DNA of 39,839 nt, from NCBI RefSeq assembly GCF_000376105.1, contig NZ_AQWM01000033.1, positions 195 to 40,033 on the forward strand. The letters run 5' to 3'. Shown in pieces: positions 8,223-16,927 of this stretch. Both the position numbers and the translations under genes were made by a program. The notes below the pieces were generated by a model. It saw only the letters and a list, made by a program, of their open reading frames with translations. It searched no databases and had not been told where the DNA came from. The DNA is from Asticcacaulis benevestitus DSM 16100 = ATCC BAA-896 (lineage in GTDB: Bacteria > Pseudomonadota > Alphaproteobacteria > Caulobacterales > Caulobacteraceae). Within the stretch, counting starts at the first letter, position 1. Each line of letters opens with the position of its first letter.

Positions 8223-9254
8223 AAAGTGGCGCTCGTATTCGGCCTGTTGCTCGGCAGCGCTATGGCGGCGCAGGCCGGTAATCCCATTGTGCCCGGCTGG
8301 TATGCCGATCCGGAAATCCGTATCTTTGACGGCCAATACTGGATTTTCCCGACCCTGTCCGCCGAGGATACGCCGCCTGCGGTGTCGCCCACATTCAGCG
8401 AAAAGCAACTCAAGCTTCGCGCCAATCCGAAGATCTGGTCCCCCTTCCTCAAGCAGACCTATATGGACGCCTTTTCCTCAGACGATCTGGTGCACTGGCA
8501 AAAGCATGATCATGTCCTTGATGTGAAGGATGTGAGCTGGGCGGCCTTTGCGCTGTGGGCGCCCTCCGCTATCGAGAAGGACGGCAAGTATTATCTCTTC
8601 TTCGGTGCCAACGATGTCCATGCCGGAGAACTGGGCGGCATCGGCGTGGCGGTGGCGGATCACCCGCAAGGCCCCTTCCATGACGCTCTGGGGCATCCGC
8701 TGGTCGGCGAGATCCATAATGGCGCCCAGCCGATCGACCAGATGATCTTCCGCGACGATGACGGCCAGTATTACATGTATTACGGTGGCTGGAAGCACTG
8801 CAATGTCGTCAAGCTGGCGCCGGACCTGAAAAGCGTGGTGCCGTTTCCCGATGGCGAAACCTACAAGGAAATCACGCCTGACCCTGATTATGTCGAGGGC
8901 TCGTTCATGATCAAGCGCAAGGGTGTATATTACCTGATGTGGTCGGAAGGCGAATGGACCGGCCCCGACTATTCGGTGGCCTACGCCACGGCCACCTCGC
9001 CCTTCGGCCCCTTCACATCGCAGGGTAAAATTCTCCAGCAGGATGAAACCATTGCACGCGGCGCCGGCCATCATTCGGTGGTCAATATCCCGGGCACTGA
9101 CGACTGGTACATCGTCTATCACCGCCGCCCGCTCGATACGAACGACGGCAATCATCGCGAAATGGCTATTGATCGCATGACCTTCGGCGCCCGAGGCCTG
9201 ATCGAGCCGGTGAAGATGACGCGCGAAGGCGTGACGCCGCGCCCGTTACGCTAG
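8217..9254 (+). CDS. GH43 family glycoside hydrolase
   Basis: The 345-residue enzyme begins with a Sec signal peptide (cleavage near AQA-GN, residue 20). A five-bladed beta-propeller follows with the three GH43 carboxylates: base Asp31 in YADPEI, pKa-modulating Asp174 in IDQMIF, and acid Glu227 in YVEGSF. GH43 enzymes act on alpha-L-arabinofuranosyl or beta-D-xylosyl linkages in arabinan and arabinoxylan. No carbohydrate-binding module is attached. It lies 104 bp after the GH3 gene and may share its transcript; its start is the third ATG of a triplicated 19-bp unit. The gene ends facing the minus-strand GH127 gene across a hairpin. Confidence 0.93.
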   Translation: MKKVALVFGLLLGSAMAAQAGNPIVPGWYADPEIRIFDGQYWIFPTLSAEDTPPAVSPTFSEKQLKLRANPKIWSPFLKQTYMDAFSSDDLVHWQKHDHVLDVKDVSWAAFALWAPSAIEKDGKYYLFFGANDVHAGELGGIGVAVADHPQGPFHDALGHPLVGEIHNGAQPIDQMIFRDDDGQYYMYYGGWKHCNVVKLAPDLKSVVPFPDGETYKEITPDPDYVEGSFMIKRKGVYYLMWSEGEWTGPDYSVAYATATSPFGPFTSQGKILQQDETIARGAGHHSVVNIPGTDDWYIVYHRRPLDTNDGNHREMAIDRMTFGARGLIEPVKMTREGVTPRPLR

Positions 9255-9283
9255 GACGGATCGACATCGGTGGGTTCTTATTT

Positions 9284-9312
9284 CCCCTCTCCCTGCCTAG
9301 CGGGGAGAGGGG
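9284..9312. terminator. Hairpin between convergent GH43 and GH127 genes
   Basis: A perfect 10-bp stem (9284-9293 with 9303-9312) and a 9-nt loop lie in the 79-bp gap between two converging genes. It is followed by TTTAAAAT on the plus side. It probably stops transcription from the plus side; evidence for the minus side is weaker because no T run follows there. Confidence 0.65.
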
Positions 9313-9333
9313 TTTAAAATTAGATCACCAGCC

Positions 9334-11682
9334 CTAAACCGCTGTACCGCCCGCTTTCAGGATGCGGCACTCATAGACCGTCGTCCATTGCCATTTGTTG
9401 TCCGGCACATCGAAGCGCACGCGCACGCTGCTTTTCCCCTTGGTCAGGGCTTCCGGCAGGGCATAGGTCTTGACCTGGAGCGCTGAGGTCGGCGCGCCTT
9501 CGAGCTTTTCGATGGCGAACGGCTGGCCGTCGATCAGGATGCGGATGTCGCGTTTGCGATCGGCGCCGTTATAGGTGACGTAAAGCGTCTGTGGCCCCGG
9601 CTGGACGCGCATGTCGAACTGGAAATAGCCATTGACCATGCGGCCGCGCGTATTGATGTGGGTGATGACACTGGTGGCGTCGGTGCCGTCGAAATTGTGA
9701 TCCTTTTCCGGCTGCTGTTCGCCAAGCCGGATGACATCGACCGTGCGGGCTTCCATGTCCGCTTTCGCGCGTGCTTCCTCGCGGTAGGCGGCCTCCGCCA
9801 CCGGCCATTCCGCCACGCCGAAGCGGCGGAAATAGACGGCGGTGCGGTTGTGGTGCTGATCGAAATAGGGACGCAAGATGAGGGGGGCAGGATAGCCTTT
9901 GTCGCCGGGGGTAAAGCTCTGGGCCGCGCCTTCTAGCGCCGGCCGCAGGATATCGCGCTCGCTGTCGGCGATGATCACCGGATCGATGCCGCTCCAAGGC
10001 GCGCTGACCGGGCCGAGATCGGCGGCCAGCACCAGCGGGCCGTTGAGGAAGGCGATCAGGTTGGCGTCATCCGGCATGGCCTCGCTGCGGATCGTCATCG
10101 GCAGTTTCAGGGTGAGGCTGTCGCCGGCTTTCAGGCCATCGAGCAGCAGATAGCCGCTTTTAGGCGCGGCCGTCATCGCCACACCGTTACGCGTCAGCAC
10201 CGGTGCGGCGCACCAGTCCGGCACGCGAAGCCCCAGGCCCACCGGCTTTTTCGCTGTGCCGGAGACGCGCAGGCGCACGGTGTCTTCATAGGGGAAGGCG
10301 GTCTCCATATCGATCTTCACGCCCTGATCCGCCGCATCGAGCGTCGAGGCATAATAGAGATTGATCAGGATACGGTCGCCTTGTTTCCAGTAGATGCTCT
10401 CGCCGTGCTTGGCATGACTTTCCATGCCGGAGCCGACACAGCACCAGAAGTCGTTGTCCGGCGTCGAATGCTTGCGGCCATAGCCCGAGGCCAGGGGCGA
10501 AAAATAGGACACCATGCCGGTGGCCGGGTCCTGCTGAGACATGATGTGGTTGAGGTGGGCGCGCTCAAAGAAGTCGAAATAGCGCTTGTCGCCGCTCCAG
10601 CCATAGAGATGGCGGCTCAGTTTCAGCATGTTGTAGGTGTTGCAGGCCTCGCAGGTCTGCTGACCCAGGCGGTTGGCCAGCTTGCGTGGCTCGCCAAAGT
10701 GCTCGAAATTGGAATTGCCGCCGATGACATAGGAGTGGTCCCTGGTCACCGTTTCCCAGAAGAACATGGCCGCCTTGGCGTGCTTAGGTTCGCCGGTCAG
10801 TTCGTAGAGACGCGCCAGACCGATGACCTTGGGAATCTGGGTGTTGGCGTGCTTGCCGGCCAGTTCATCGCGGCCCTCGGTGATCGGATCGAGCACGGCC
10901 TTGTGGCGGATGCGCTCGGCCAGTTTCAGCCAGCGTTTGTCCTGCGTGCGGCCGTAAAGTTCGGCGTAGGCGTCGTTAATGCCGCCGTGTTCGGCCATCA
11001 GGACGGTCTGGATCTGATCGTCGCTTAGAGTCTCGAAAATGGTGCCGAGATAATCCGCCAGCCCGATCGCCACCTTCAAGGCGTCGGCATTGCCGCACAG
11101 GGCATGGGTATCGAGCACGCCGGCGAACACCTTGTGGTAGGTGTAGATCGGCACCCAGCCGCCGTTGAGATCGAAACCGGCGGTACGGATATCGCCCTTG
11201 CGCAGTTCCTCATAGATAATCTTGCCGTCAACCGTCTTGCCGCCCCGGTCAACCGTCGTGCCGCCGGCATAGCCGTCTTCGTTCTTGGCCTGAATGACGA
11301 GCAGGGCGGAGATGATGTAGTCGGCGCGCTGTTTCAGGGCCACATCACCGGTCTGGGCGTACATCAGGGAACAGGCGCTCATATAGTGGCCGAGGCTGTG
11401 GCCGGCGATGCCGCGCGCTTCCCAGCCGCCATAGACCTCGCCCTTGGTCGGCAAGCCGGCGAAGAGATAGAAATTGTGCAGCAGGCGGTCGGGTTCAAGC
11501 GCCAGCAGGTAGCTCTTGTTGGCCTCGACGGCGGTCTCGAAGATCGAGGCTTTCAGCCGCACCGCGGTCAGTGGAAACGGCGTAACCTGAGCGCTCTTGC
11601 TTTGCGCCTGTGCCTTGATCGCACCTAAAGCACCAAGCGCTGTGCCGGCGGCGATGGCCTGACGACGTGACAAACGAACCAT
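9334..11682 (-). CDS. GH127/GH146-type beta-L-arabinofuranosidase, Tat-exported
   Basis: The 782-residue protein starts with a Tat signal (LSRRQAIAAG, then AIKAQAQ). An alpha/alpha-barrel follows. Residues matching the zinc-cysteine centre of HypBA1 are visible: Glu345 and Cys347 in CEACNTYN, and the Cys414-Cys415 pair in FWCCVG, where the first cysteine is the expected nucleophile. These enzymes release L-arabinose from beta-L-arabinofuranosides of plant cell-wall glycans. The long C-terminal region (from about 650) looks like beta-rich accessory domains, a length more typical of GH146 than of the shorter GH127 type. It has its own promoter and reads divergently from metN. An operator-like palindrome lies just upstream of that promoter. 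Confidence 0.92.
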   Translation of the reverse strand: MVRLSRRQAIAAGTALGALGAIKAQAQSKSAQVTPFPLTAVRLKASIFETAVEANKSYLLALEPDRLLHNFYLFAGLPTKGEVYGGWEARGIAGHSLGHYMSACSLMYAQTGDVALKQRADYIISALLVIQAKNEDGYAGGTTVDRGGKTVDGKIIYEELRKGDIRTAGFDLNGGWVPIYTYHKVFAGVLDTHALCGNADALKVAIGLADYLGTIFETLSDDQIQTVLMAEHGGINDAYAELYGRTQDKRWLKLAERIRHKAVLDPITEGRDELAGKHANTQIPKVIGLARLYELTGEPKHAKAAMFFWETVTRDHSYVIGGNSNFEHFGEPRKLANRLGQQTCEACNTYNMLKLSRHLYGWSGDKRYFDFFERAHLNHIMSQQDPATGMVSYFSPLASGYGRKHSTPDNDFWCCVGSGMESHAKHGESIYWKQGDRILINLYYASTLDAADQGVKIDMETAFPYEDTVRLRVSGTAKKPVGLGLRVPDWCAAPVLTRNGVAMTAAPKSGYLLLDGLKAGDSLTLKLPMTIRSEAMPDDANLIAFLNGPLVLAADLGPVSAPWSGIDPVIIADSERDILRPALEGAAQSFTPGDKGYPAPLILRPYFDQHHNRTAVYFRRFGVAEWPVAEAAYREEARAKADMEARTVDVIRLGEQQPEKDHNFDGTDATSVITHINTRGRMVNGYFQFDMRVQPGPQTLYVTYNGADRKRDIRILIDGQPFAIEKLEGAPTSALQVKTYALPEALTKGKSSVRVRFDVPDNKWQWTTVYECRILKAGGTAV

Positions 11683-11713
11683 GATCTCATCCCGATATTG
11701 TTTTTATGCGCGC

Positions 11714-11741
11714 AGCATAGACGGCGCTCAGGTCCGGTCAA
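11714..11741 (-). promoter_or_regulatory. Predicted promoter for the GH127 gene
   Basis: On the minus strand, TTGACC (11741-11736) and TATGCT (11719-11714) are separated by 16 bp. Transcription would start near 11707, about 25 nt before the ATG at 11682. Confidence 0.55.
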
Positions 11742-11745
11742 GTCT

Positions 11746-11758
11746 ATTGTCTGACATT
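11746..11758. promoter_or_regulatory. Palindrome TTGTCTGACAT, possible GntR-type operator
   Basis: The core GTCTGAC with flanking T-rich/A-rich halves resembles the T-N-G-T-N3-A-C-N-A pattern of FadR-subfamily GntR regulators, though one outer base deviates. It sits directly upstream of the GH127 -35 box. It resembles the perfect site at 22516-22528 upstream of the receptor next to the GntR gene. Suggestive only. Confidence 0.35.
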
Positions 11759-11838
11759 TAAAGGCGGTTTCAAAAGTCGCTTTACCTCGCGGGGCCGGAT
11801 CGCTAAACCCAACCGTCCAAGTTTTCTTTAGGTGTGCC

Positions 11839-12837
11839 TTGTCTCTGATCCGGTTCAATGATGTTTCCAAGCGGTTTGCCCTGAAGGGGCGGACGCAGGA
11901 TGCCCTGTCAGGCGTCTCGCTCGGCATCGCGCGCGGTGAGGTGTTCGGGATTATCGGCCCGTCGGGTTCAGGTAAGTCGACCCTGGTGCGCCTGATCAAC
12001 CGGCTGGAGACGCCGACGCGCGGCACGGTCGAGGTCAATGGCGTCGATATCGGCAAGCTGAAAGCGGCGCAATTGTCGGCGGTGCGTCACAAGCTCGGCA
12101 TGATCTTCCAGGCGTTCGGGCTGCTGTCATCGAAAACCGCTCGCCAAAACGTGCTGTTCGCCCTGAAGCTGGCCCAAAAAAGCCTGACCGACGCCGACCA
12201 TCAGCGCGTCGATGATCTGCTGGCGCGGGTGGGCTTAAGCGATCACGCCGACAAGTACCCGTCGCAGCTTTCCGGCGGCCAGAAGCAGCGCGTCGCCATT
12301 GCCCGCGCCCTGGCCAACGCGCCGGATATCCTGTTGTGCGACGAACCGACCAGCGCGCTCGATCCCGAGGCGACGCAGGGCGTGCTGGACCTGCTGGCCG
12401 AACTCAACCGCGATCTTGGCCTGACCGTCGTCATCGTGACGCACGAAATGGACGTGGTGCGCCAGATCTGCGACTGCGTCGCCGTGCTCGAAGAGGGCCG
12501 GCTCGCTGAGGTCGGGACCGTGGCGCAGGTGCTGTTCGATCCGGTCAGCGATGCGGCGCGCGCGCTTGGCAAACATCTTCTGCCGCATGCGCCGGCGATC
12601 TCCGGCGCGGCCGATACCCGCCTGCGCCTGACCTATTTCGGTGAGGTGGTGACGGGCGATGCCCTGAGCGCCGCCACGCAAGGCGCCGATGTCCGTTTCA
12701 GCATTCTGGCCGGGCAGGTCTCCGAGCTGAAATCCGTGCCCTATGGTCACCTGATCGTCGATATCACCGGCGCGGATCGCGCCCTGGTGATCGAGCGCCT
12801 GCAAACGCGCGGTGTGCGCGTGGAGGCACTGATATGA
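11839..12837 (+). CDS. metN: Methionine-type ABC importer, ATP-binding subunit MetN
   Basis: This 332-residue protein has an ABC ATPase domain with Walker [10 protein letters not shown] (40-48), Q-loop MIFQAFGLL, signature LSGGQKQR, Walker [14 protein letters not shown] and the switch histidine in [10 protein letters not shown]-terminal NIL domain of about 75 residues marks it as MetN: NIL binds methionine and inhibits transport when the cell is replete. The start is TTG at 11839 with AGGTG a few bases upstream; no in-frame ATG fits better. Its last four bases overlap the metI start (ATGA), so the two are translationally coupled. It energises import of D/L-methionine or, in some relatives, short peptides. 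Confidence 0.93.
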   Translation: MSLIRFNDVSKRFALKGRTQDALSGVSLGIARGEVFGIIGPSGSGKSTLVRLINRLETPTRGTVEVNGVDIGKLKAAQLSAVRHKLGMIFQAFGLLSSKTARQNVLFALKLAQKSLTDADHQRVDDLLARVGLSDHADKYPSQLSGGQKQRVAIARALANAPDILLCDEPTSALDPEATQGVLDLLAELNRDLGLTVVIVTHEMDVVRQICDCVAVLEEGRLAEVGTVAQVLFDPVSDAARALGKHLLPHAPAISGAADTRLRLTYFGEVVTGDALSAATQGADVRFSILAGQVSELKSVPYGHLIVDITGADRALVIERLQTRGVRVEALI

Positions 12838-13508
12838 GTGATTTTCTGCAATTTTTCAGCCATATAGACGGTGGTGAAATCGCGCTGGCGAGCTGGGAAA
12901 CCGTCGCCATGCTGCTGGGCTCTCTGGTTTTGAGCGTTATCCTCGGTCTGCCGGTCGGGGTATGGCTGTCGGTGACCTCGCCGACCGGCCTGGCGCCTAA
13001 CCGCTTCACCTATGGCGTACTCAGCCTGATCGTCAATGTGTTGCGCTCGATCCCGTTTGTCATCCTGTTCATCCTGCTTATTCCGGTGACCCTGGCCCTG
13101 GTCGGCACCTCTTTGGGCGTCCGTGGCGCCATTCCGCCGCTCGTTCTGGGTGCGGCGCCCTTTTTCGCGCGTCTGGTCGAAACCGCCCTGCGCGAGGTCG
13201 AGCACGCCGTGGTCGAGGCGACGCAGGCCTTAGGGGCCAGCAAGCGCCAGATCATCGTCCATACCCTGCTGCCCGAAGCCATGCCCGGCCTGATCGCCGC
13301 CATCACCATGACCGCCATCGCGCTGGTGTCCTATACCGCCATGGCCGGCGTGGTCGGGGCCGGTGGCCTGGGCGATCTGGCCGTGCGTTATGGCTATCAA
13401 AGATTCCAGACCGATGTCATGGTGGTCACGGTCGCGCTGATCGTGGTGCTCGTGCAGGGGCTGCAAATGTTGGGAGATGCGCTGGTGGCGCGTTTCCATA
13501 GGAAATAA
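12834..13508 (+). CDS. metI: Methionine-type ABC importer, permease subunit MetI
   Basis: The 224-residue integral membrane protein has about five transmembrane segments. The cytoplasmic EAA loop is visible near residues 125-150 ([10 protein letters not shown], then LLPEAMPGL) and docks onto MetN. Length and motif fit MetI. It starts within the metN stop codon and is followed after 76 bp by metQ. Confidence 0.93.
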   Translation: MSDFLQFFSHIDGGEIALASWETVAMLLGSLVLSVILGLPVGVWLSVTSPTGLAPNRFTYGVLSLIVNVLRSIPFVILFILLIPVTLALVGTSLGVRGAIPPLVLGAAPFFARLVETALREVEHAVVEATQALGASKRQIIVHTLLPEAMPGLIAAITMTAIALVSYTAMAGVVGAGGLGDLAVRYGYQRFQTDVMVVTVALIVVLVQGLQMLGDALVARFHRK

Positions 13509-13509
13509 A

Positions 13510-13565
13510 GCGCATCCCCAAAAGTGGTGTGAAACGTCGATCGCACCTTTTGGGATAAGATGCGC
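13510..13565. repeat. Dispersed palindrome between metI and metQ
   Basis: The ends GCGCATC (13510-13516) and GATGCGC (13559-13565) pair perfectly, and internal CCCAAAAGTG faces CACCTTTTGGG with a small offset. Hairpins of this AAAAGTGG/CCACTTTT style are scattered through alphaproteobacterial intergenic regions as REP-like units. Here it may protect the upstream metNI message or reduce read-through into metQ. Confidence 0.65.
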
Positions 13566-13584
13566 GTCAAAAAAGGAGAAAACT

Positions 13585-14379
13585 ATGCTGTCTCGTCGTC
13601 TGTTCGTGCTGTCGGCCCTGGCGGTTTCGGCCTGCGCCAAACCCGCTGCGAAAGCCGATGTCCTGACCGTGGCCGCTACCGCAGTGCCGCACGCTGAAAT
13701 CCTGAAGGCGGTGCAGCCCGATCTGGCCGCCAAGGGCATCGATATGCAGATCAAGGTGTTCAACGATTACGTCCAGCCCAATATGCAGGTTGAGCAAAAG
13801 CTGATCGACGCCAACTATTTCCAGACCCTGCCGTATCTTGAGGCCTTCAATTCCGAGCACGGCACCCATCTTCTGCCGATCGTGGGCGTCCATGTCGAGC
13901 CGTTTGGCGCCTATTCGCGCAAGGTCAAGGCCATCGCCGACCTGAAAAATGGCGCGGTCATCGCCCTGCCGAACGACCCGACCAATACCGGCCGCGCCCT
14001 CATCCTGCTTCACAAGCACGGCCTGATCACGCTGAAAGACCCCAACGATATTGCCGCTACGCCGAAGGATATCGTCGCCAATCCGAAGAACTTCGTCTTC
14101 AAGGAACTGGAATCGCCGTCGTTGCCGCGCGTGCTGGGCGAGGTCGATATGGCGCTGATCAACACCAACTACGCGCTCGACGCCAAGCTCGATCCGCAGA
14201 AGGATGCCCTGATCATCGAAGGGCCGGACAGCCCCTATCTCAACTATCTCGTCGCCCGTCCGGACAACAAGGACGACGCCCGCATCACGGCGCTGGCCGA
14301 GGCCCTGACGTCGCAAAAGGTGCGTGATTTCATCGCCAGCACTTATCACGGAGCGGTTATCGCCGCCAAGGGAGCCTGA
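13585..14379 (+). CDS. metQ: MetQ-type substrate-binding lipoprotein
   Basis: The protein has 264 residues from the ATG at 13585, which has AAGGAGA 5-6 bases upstream; a longer in-frame reading from 13477 lacks such a site and would bury the signal peptide. The N-terminus carries a lipobox (VSAC, cysteine near residue 17), so it is anchored as a lipoprotein. The mature part is a NlpA/MetQ-family binding protein, with landmarks TVAATAVPHAEIL, YFQTLPYLEAFN, PNDPTNTGRAL and LINTNYALDA. It delivers methionine (or a related ligand) to MetNI. A peptidase gene begins 2 bp after its stop. Confidence 0.92.
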   Translation: MLSRRLFVLSALAVSACAKPAAKADVLTVAATAVPHAEILKAVQPDLAAKGIDMQIKVFNDYVQPNMQVEQKLIDANYFQTLPYLEAFNSEHGTHLLPIVGVHVEPFGAYSRKVKAIADLKNGAVIALPNDPTNTGRALILLHKHGLITLKDPNDIAATPKDIVANPKNFVFKELESPSLPRVLGEVDMALINTNYALDAKLDPQKDALIIEGPDSPYLNYLVARPDNKDDARITALAEALTSQKVRDFIASTYHGAVIAAKGA

Positions 14380-14381
14380 TC

Positions 14382-15506
14382 ATGGCCATCAGCATCACGT
14401 CCCATTTCGATGGGGGTAATATCGAGGTTCTGAACGGCGAGGGCGCCAGTTGGGATCTGGCGATACGGCCGGATAACGGTTCGCACTATTATCAGTGGTT
14501 CCATTTCCGCGTTGATGGCGCCGCCGGCGTGCCCCTGGAGCTGCGCCTCACCAATGCCGGCGGCTCGGCCTATACCGGCGGCTGGGAAAACTACCGTGCG
14601 CGCGTCAGCAGCGATCATGCCGACTGGCTCCAGACCGAAACCGCTTACGCCGATGGCGTGCTGACCATCCGCCACACGCCCCCGACCGACACGGTCTGGT
14701 TCGCCTATTTCGCACCGTTTCAAAGCGAGCGTCACCGCGCCTTCGTGGCCGAAATCGCCGCCAAAGAAGGCGTGTCGCACACCGTGCTTGGCCATACGCT
14801 CGATGGCCGCGACCTCGATCTTTTCACCCTCGGCACGGGCATGAAGCGCGTCTGGCTCTATGCCCGTCAGCATCCCGGCGAGACCATGGCCGAATGGTGG
14901 ATGGAGGGCGCCATCGCCTTCCTGACCGGCGATGATCCCGTGGCGGTGAAACTGCGCGAGGCCGCCACCTTTTACATCGTGCCCAATATGAACCCCGATG
15001 GCAGCGCGCGTGGCCATCTGCGCACCAATGCGGTGGGCACCGATCTCAACCGCGAATGGGCGGAGCCCACGCCGGAGCGCAGCCCCGAAATTCTCTATGT
15101 GCTCAAGGCTATGGACGCCAGCGGCGTCGATTTCGCCATCGATGTACACGGCGATGAGGCTATCCCCCACGTCTTTATGGCGGGTTTTGAGGGCACGCCG
15201 TCGTGGACCGAAGCGCGCGGCGCGCTCTACGCTTCATATCTCGACCGCCTGAAAGCCCGCACGCCCGATTTCCAGACGACCTATGGCTACGGTATTCCCG
15301 GCCCCGGCGCGGCCAATCTGAAGGTCTCGACCAATGCCGTGGCCGAGCGATTCAACGCCATCGCCATGACGCTGGAAATGCCGTTCAAGGATCACGACGA
15401 TGCGCCCGACAGCTTACGCGGCTGGTCGATCGAACGTTCGCGGGCGCTGGGTGTATCGTGCCTCGTCGCGCTGGCCGATATCATCGAAATTTTGCCGCGA
15501 ACGTGA
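14382..15506 (+). CDS. M14-family zinc carboxypeptidase (cytosolic CCP-like)
   Basis: The 374-residue protein has an N-terminal beta-sandwich (about 1-110) followed by an M14 peptidase domain, the domain pair of cytosolic carboxypeptidases (Nna1/AGBL type, subfamily M14B/D). Zinc ligands are His164 and Glu167 in QHPGET and His256 in DVHGDE. Substrate-anchoring residues are in NPDG and LNREW (222-226), and the catalytic Glu lies near residue 333 in TLEMPF. No signal peptide is present, so it acts in the cytoplasm. It starts 2 bp after metQ and very probably belongs to the metNIQ operon. That context suggests trimming of imported methionine-containing peptides or derivatives; this is inference. 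Confidence 0.9.
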   Translation: MAISITSHFDGGNIEVLNGEGASWDLAIRPDNGSHYYQWFHFRVDGAAGVPLELRLTNAGGSAYTGGWENYRARVSSDHADWLQTETAYADGVLTIRHTPPTDTVWFAYFAPFQSERHRAFVAEIAAKEGVSHTVLGHTLDGRDLDLFTLGTGMKRVWLYARQHPGETMAEWWMEGAIAFLTGDDPVAVKLREAATFYIVPNMNPDGSARGHLRTNAVGTDLNREWAEPTPERSPEILYVLKAMDASGVDFAIDVHGDEAIPHVFMAGFEGTPSWTEARGALYASYLDRLKARTPDFQTTYGYGIPGPGAANLKVSTNAVAERFNAIAMTLEMPFKDHDDAPDSLRGWSIERSRALGVSCLVALADIIEILPRT

Positions 15507-15592
15507 TCGACCGTGTTCGGCGGGCATGGCGAACCACATGGCTTTTTAATGCGTTTTTTCTCATATTTTATGGACAAAATATGGAGGAAACC

Positions 15593-15883
15593 ATGCAACT
15601 TTCAGCTTCAAGTCAGTGTGAAAATCTCGCCGTAGGAACCACTTTTTGCGTTCAGGGCGGCAGACTTCACCGCGGTGATCGTCTTCAGTTGACGCTTGAG
15701 AACCGTAATATCGAGGCAGTGGTAGAGCGCTTCGACATCACCGGGCTCTATCTGGATATCAAGGGTACGCGCGCGACCTGCCGTCCGTGGGAAAATGGCG
15801 ATCAGTTCCTGATGCGGTGCCGGGGAACCAGTTCGAGCTGGACCGTCGACTCGGTCGAGGCGCATGAGATGACGGCGGCCTGA
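15593..15883 (+). CDS. Small protein of unknown function
   Basis: A 96-residue protein begins at the ATG at 15593, with GGAGG 6-7 bases upstream, which decides the start. It has no signal peptide or membrane segment and contains four cysteines spread through the chain. The body looks like a short beta-rich domain (alternating hydrophobic runs LQLTLENRNIEAVVERF and LYLDIKG). I do not recognise a family. It lies 86 bp after the M14 peptidase and before the XRE regulator, on the same strand, with AT-rich sequence in front that may hold its own promoter. Confidence 0.75.
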   Translation: MQLSASSQCENLAVGTTFCVQGGRLHRGDRLQLTLENRNIEAVVERFDITGLYLDIKGTRATCRPWENGDQFLMRCRGTSSSWTVDSVEAHEMTAA

Positions 15884-16061
15884 TTCGTCTTATTATCAGT
15901 GGCGAGGTACTGGATTTCGACATTTAAAGGCTGTAAGTTCAAAAAAGAAACTCACAGCGTGTTATGAGTGAAGATCCAATCGCCTGAAGCGTGCGTATGC
16001 TTGCTTAAGTCTCGCGGCGTGTTGATGGGTATCGCGACGAACCAGAGTAAGGCTAAAGCGT

Positions 16062-16493
16062 ATGTCAACTGAAGTAAAAGATATCAACCCCGTCGATCTC
16101 CATGTCGGCATGCGGGTGCGGTCCCGGCGCAAGTCCCTCGGCCTGACGCAGGAAGCGCTGGCCAAGTCGATCGGCCTGACCTTCCAGCAGGTGCAGAAAT
16201 ATGAGCGCGGCGCCAACCGCATCAGCGCGTCCAAGCTGTATGAAATGGCGCTCTTCCTGAAAGTGCCGGTGAGCTACTTTTACGAAGGCTTTGTACCCGG
16301 CAGCAACGGCGAGCCCTTCATGGAATCGGCATCGGAACGCTCGGTCCATGATTTCCTGGCCACCGGTGAGGGTATCGAACTGGCCGAGGCCTTTCCGCGC
16401 ATCAAGGGGGCCCTCCGCCGCCGCAAGATCCTCGAACTGGTGCGGGCTATGAGCGTTGACGCAGACGATGCGCCGGTGCGTGAGCGCCACTAA
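16062..16493 (+). CDS. XRE-family helix-turn-helix regulator
   Basis: The 143-residue protein carries an HTH_3 domain at about 15-70: VRSRRKSLGLTQEALAKSIG is the first half, and FQQVQKYERGANRISASKLY contains the recognition helix. The C-terminal 70 residues are helical and charged. Very similar single-domain regulators are abundant in alphaproteobacteria. It is monocistronic and its target is unknown; neighbouring DUF2171 and small-protein genes are possible targets. Confidence 0.9.
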   Translation: MSTEVKDINPVDLHVGMRVRSRRKSLGLTQEALAKSIGLTFQQVQKYERGANRISASKLYEMALFLKVPVSYFYEGFVPGSNGEPFMESASERSVHDFLATGEGIELAEAFPRIKGALRRRKILELVRAMSVDADDAPVRERH

Positions 16494-16559
16494 AGGCGTT
16501 TTCACGGCACCGGCTCATGACGTGCGCTAAGGCATCAGAATGTCGTTTGACGCCGCATG

Positions 16560-16817
16560 TCAGACACCATCGCCGTCTTCTTCTTCCTCAAGCGTCACAG
16601 CGACATCGGCATTGGCCGACAGCCGCACCTGATCGCCTTCTATATCGGCGACAAGCCCGAGGTCGATAAAGTGGTGATGGCCCTTGTGCGCGTTGCTTTC
16701 CACCTCAAGTTTTTTAAGCTTGATGCGATGGCCTTCAACGCGGTCCACCGTGCCAACATGAACGCCATCGGCGCCGATAACGTCCGCATGTTCCTGAATA
16801 TCTGCTGCATCTACCAT
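16560..16817 (-). CDS. DUF2171 family protein
   Basis: An 85-residue acidic protein with the DUF2171/PRC-barrel-like pattern: IQEHADVIGADGVHVGTVDRVEG, then IKLKK and HHHFIDLGLVADIEGD. I chose the ATG at 16817 because AGGAG lies 6 bases before it; an ATG two codons earlier abuts that site. The reading on the opposite strand of the same stretch is a shadow. Function is unknown. It is probably cytoplasmic, and the family is often linked with stress or storage regulons. It ends in an acidic tail (EEEEDGD). Confidence 0.85.
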   Translation of the reverse strand: MVDAADIQEHADVIGADGVHVGTVDRVEGHRIKLKKLEVESNAHKGHHHFIDLGLVADIEGDQVRLSANADVAVTLEEEEDGDGV

Positions 16818-16927
16818 GGTCATCTCCTGAAACTTTGATCGGCCGTGCCAGACACGCCGCCGTTTCAGTCATGCGCTGCCGGCTTGTAAAATAACAATGT
16901 GGCGGCTGTTTCGGCAGCTTTGTTTCC

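Noticed and set aside
11747-11838. Possible SAM-II-type riboswitch before metN (GCTAAA near 11800 with a short GAC/GTC stem)
   Set aside because: The stem is only three base pairs and the loop sequence does not follow the SAM-II consensus; a covariance-model search would decide.
16557-16838. Plus-strand reading of 93 codons over the DUF2171 gene
   Set aside because: The minus-strand reading matches DUF2171 and has a good ribosome site.
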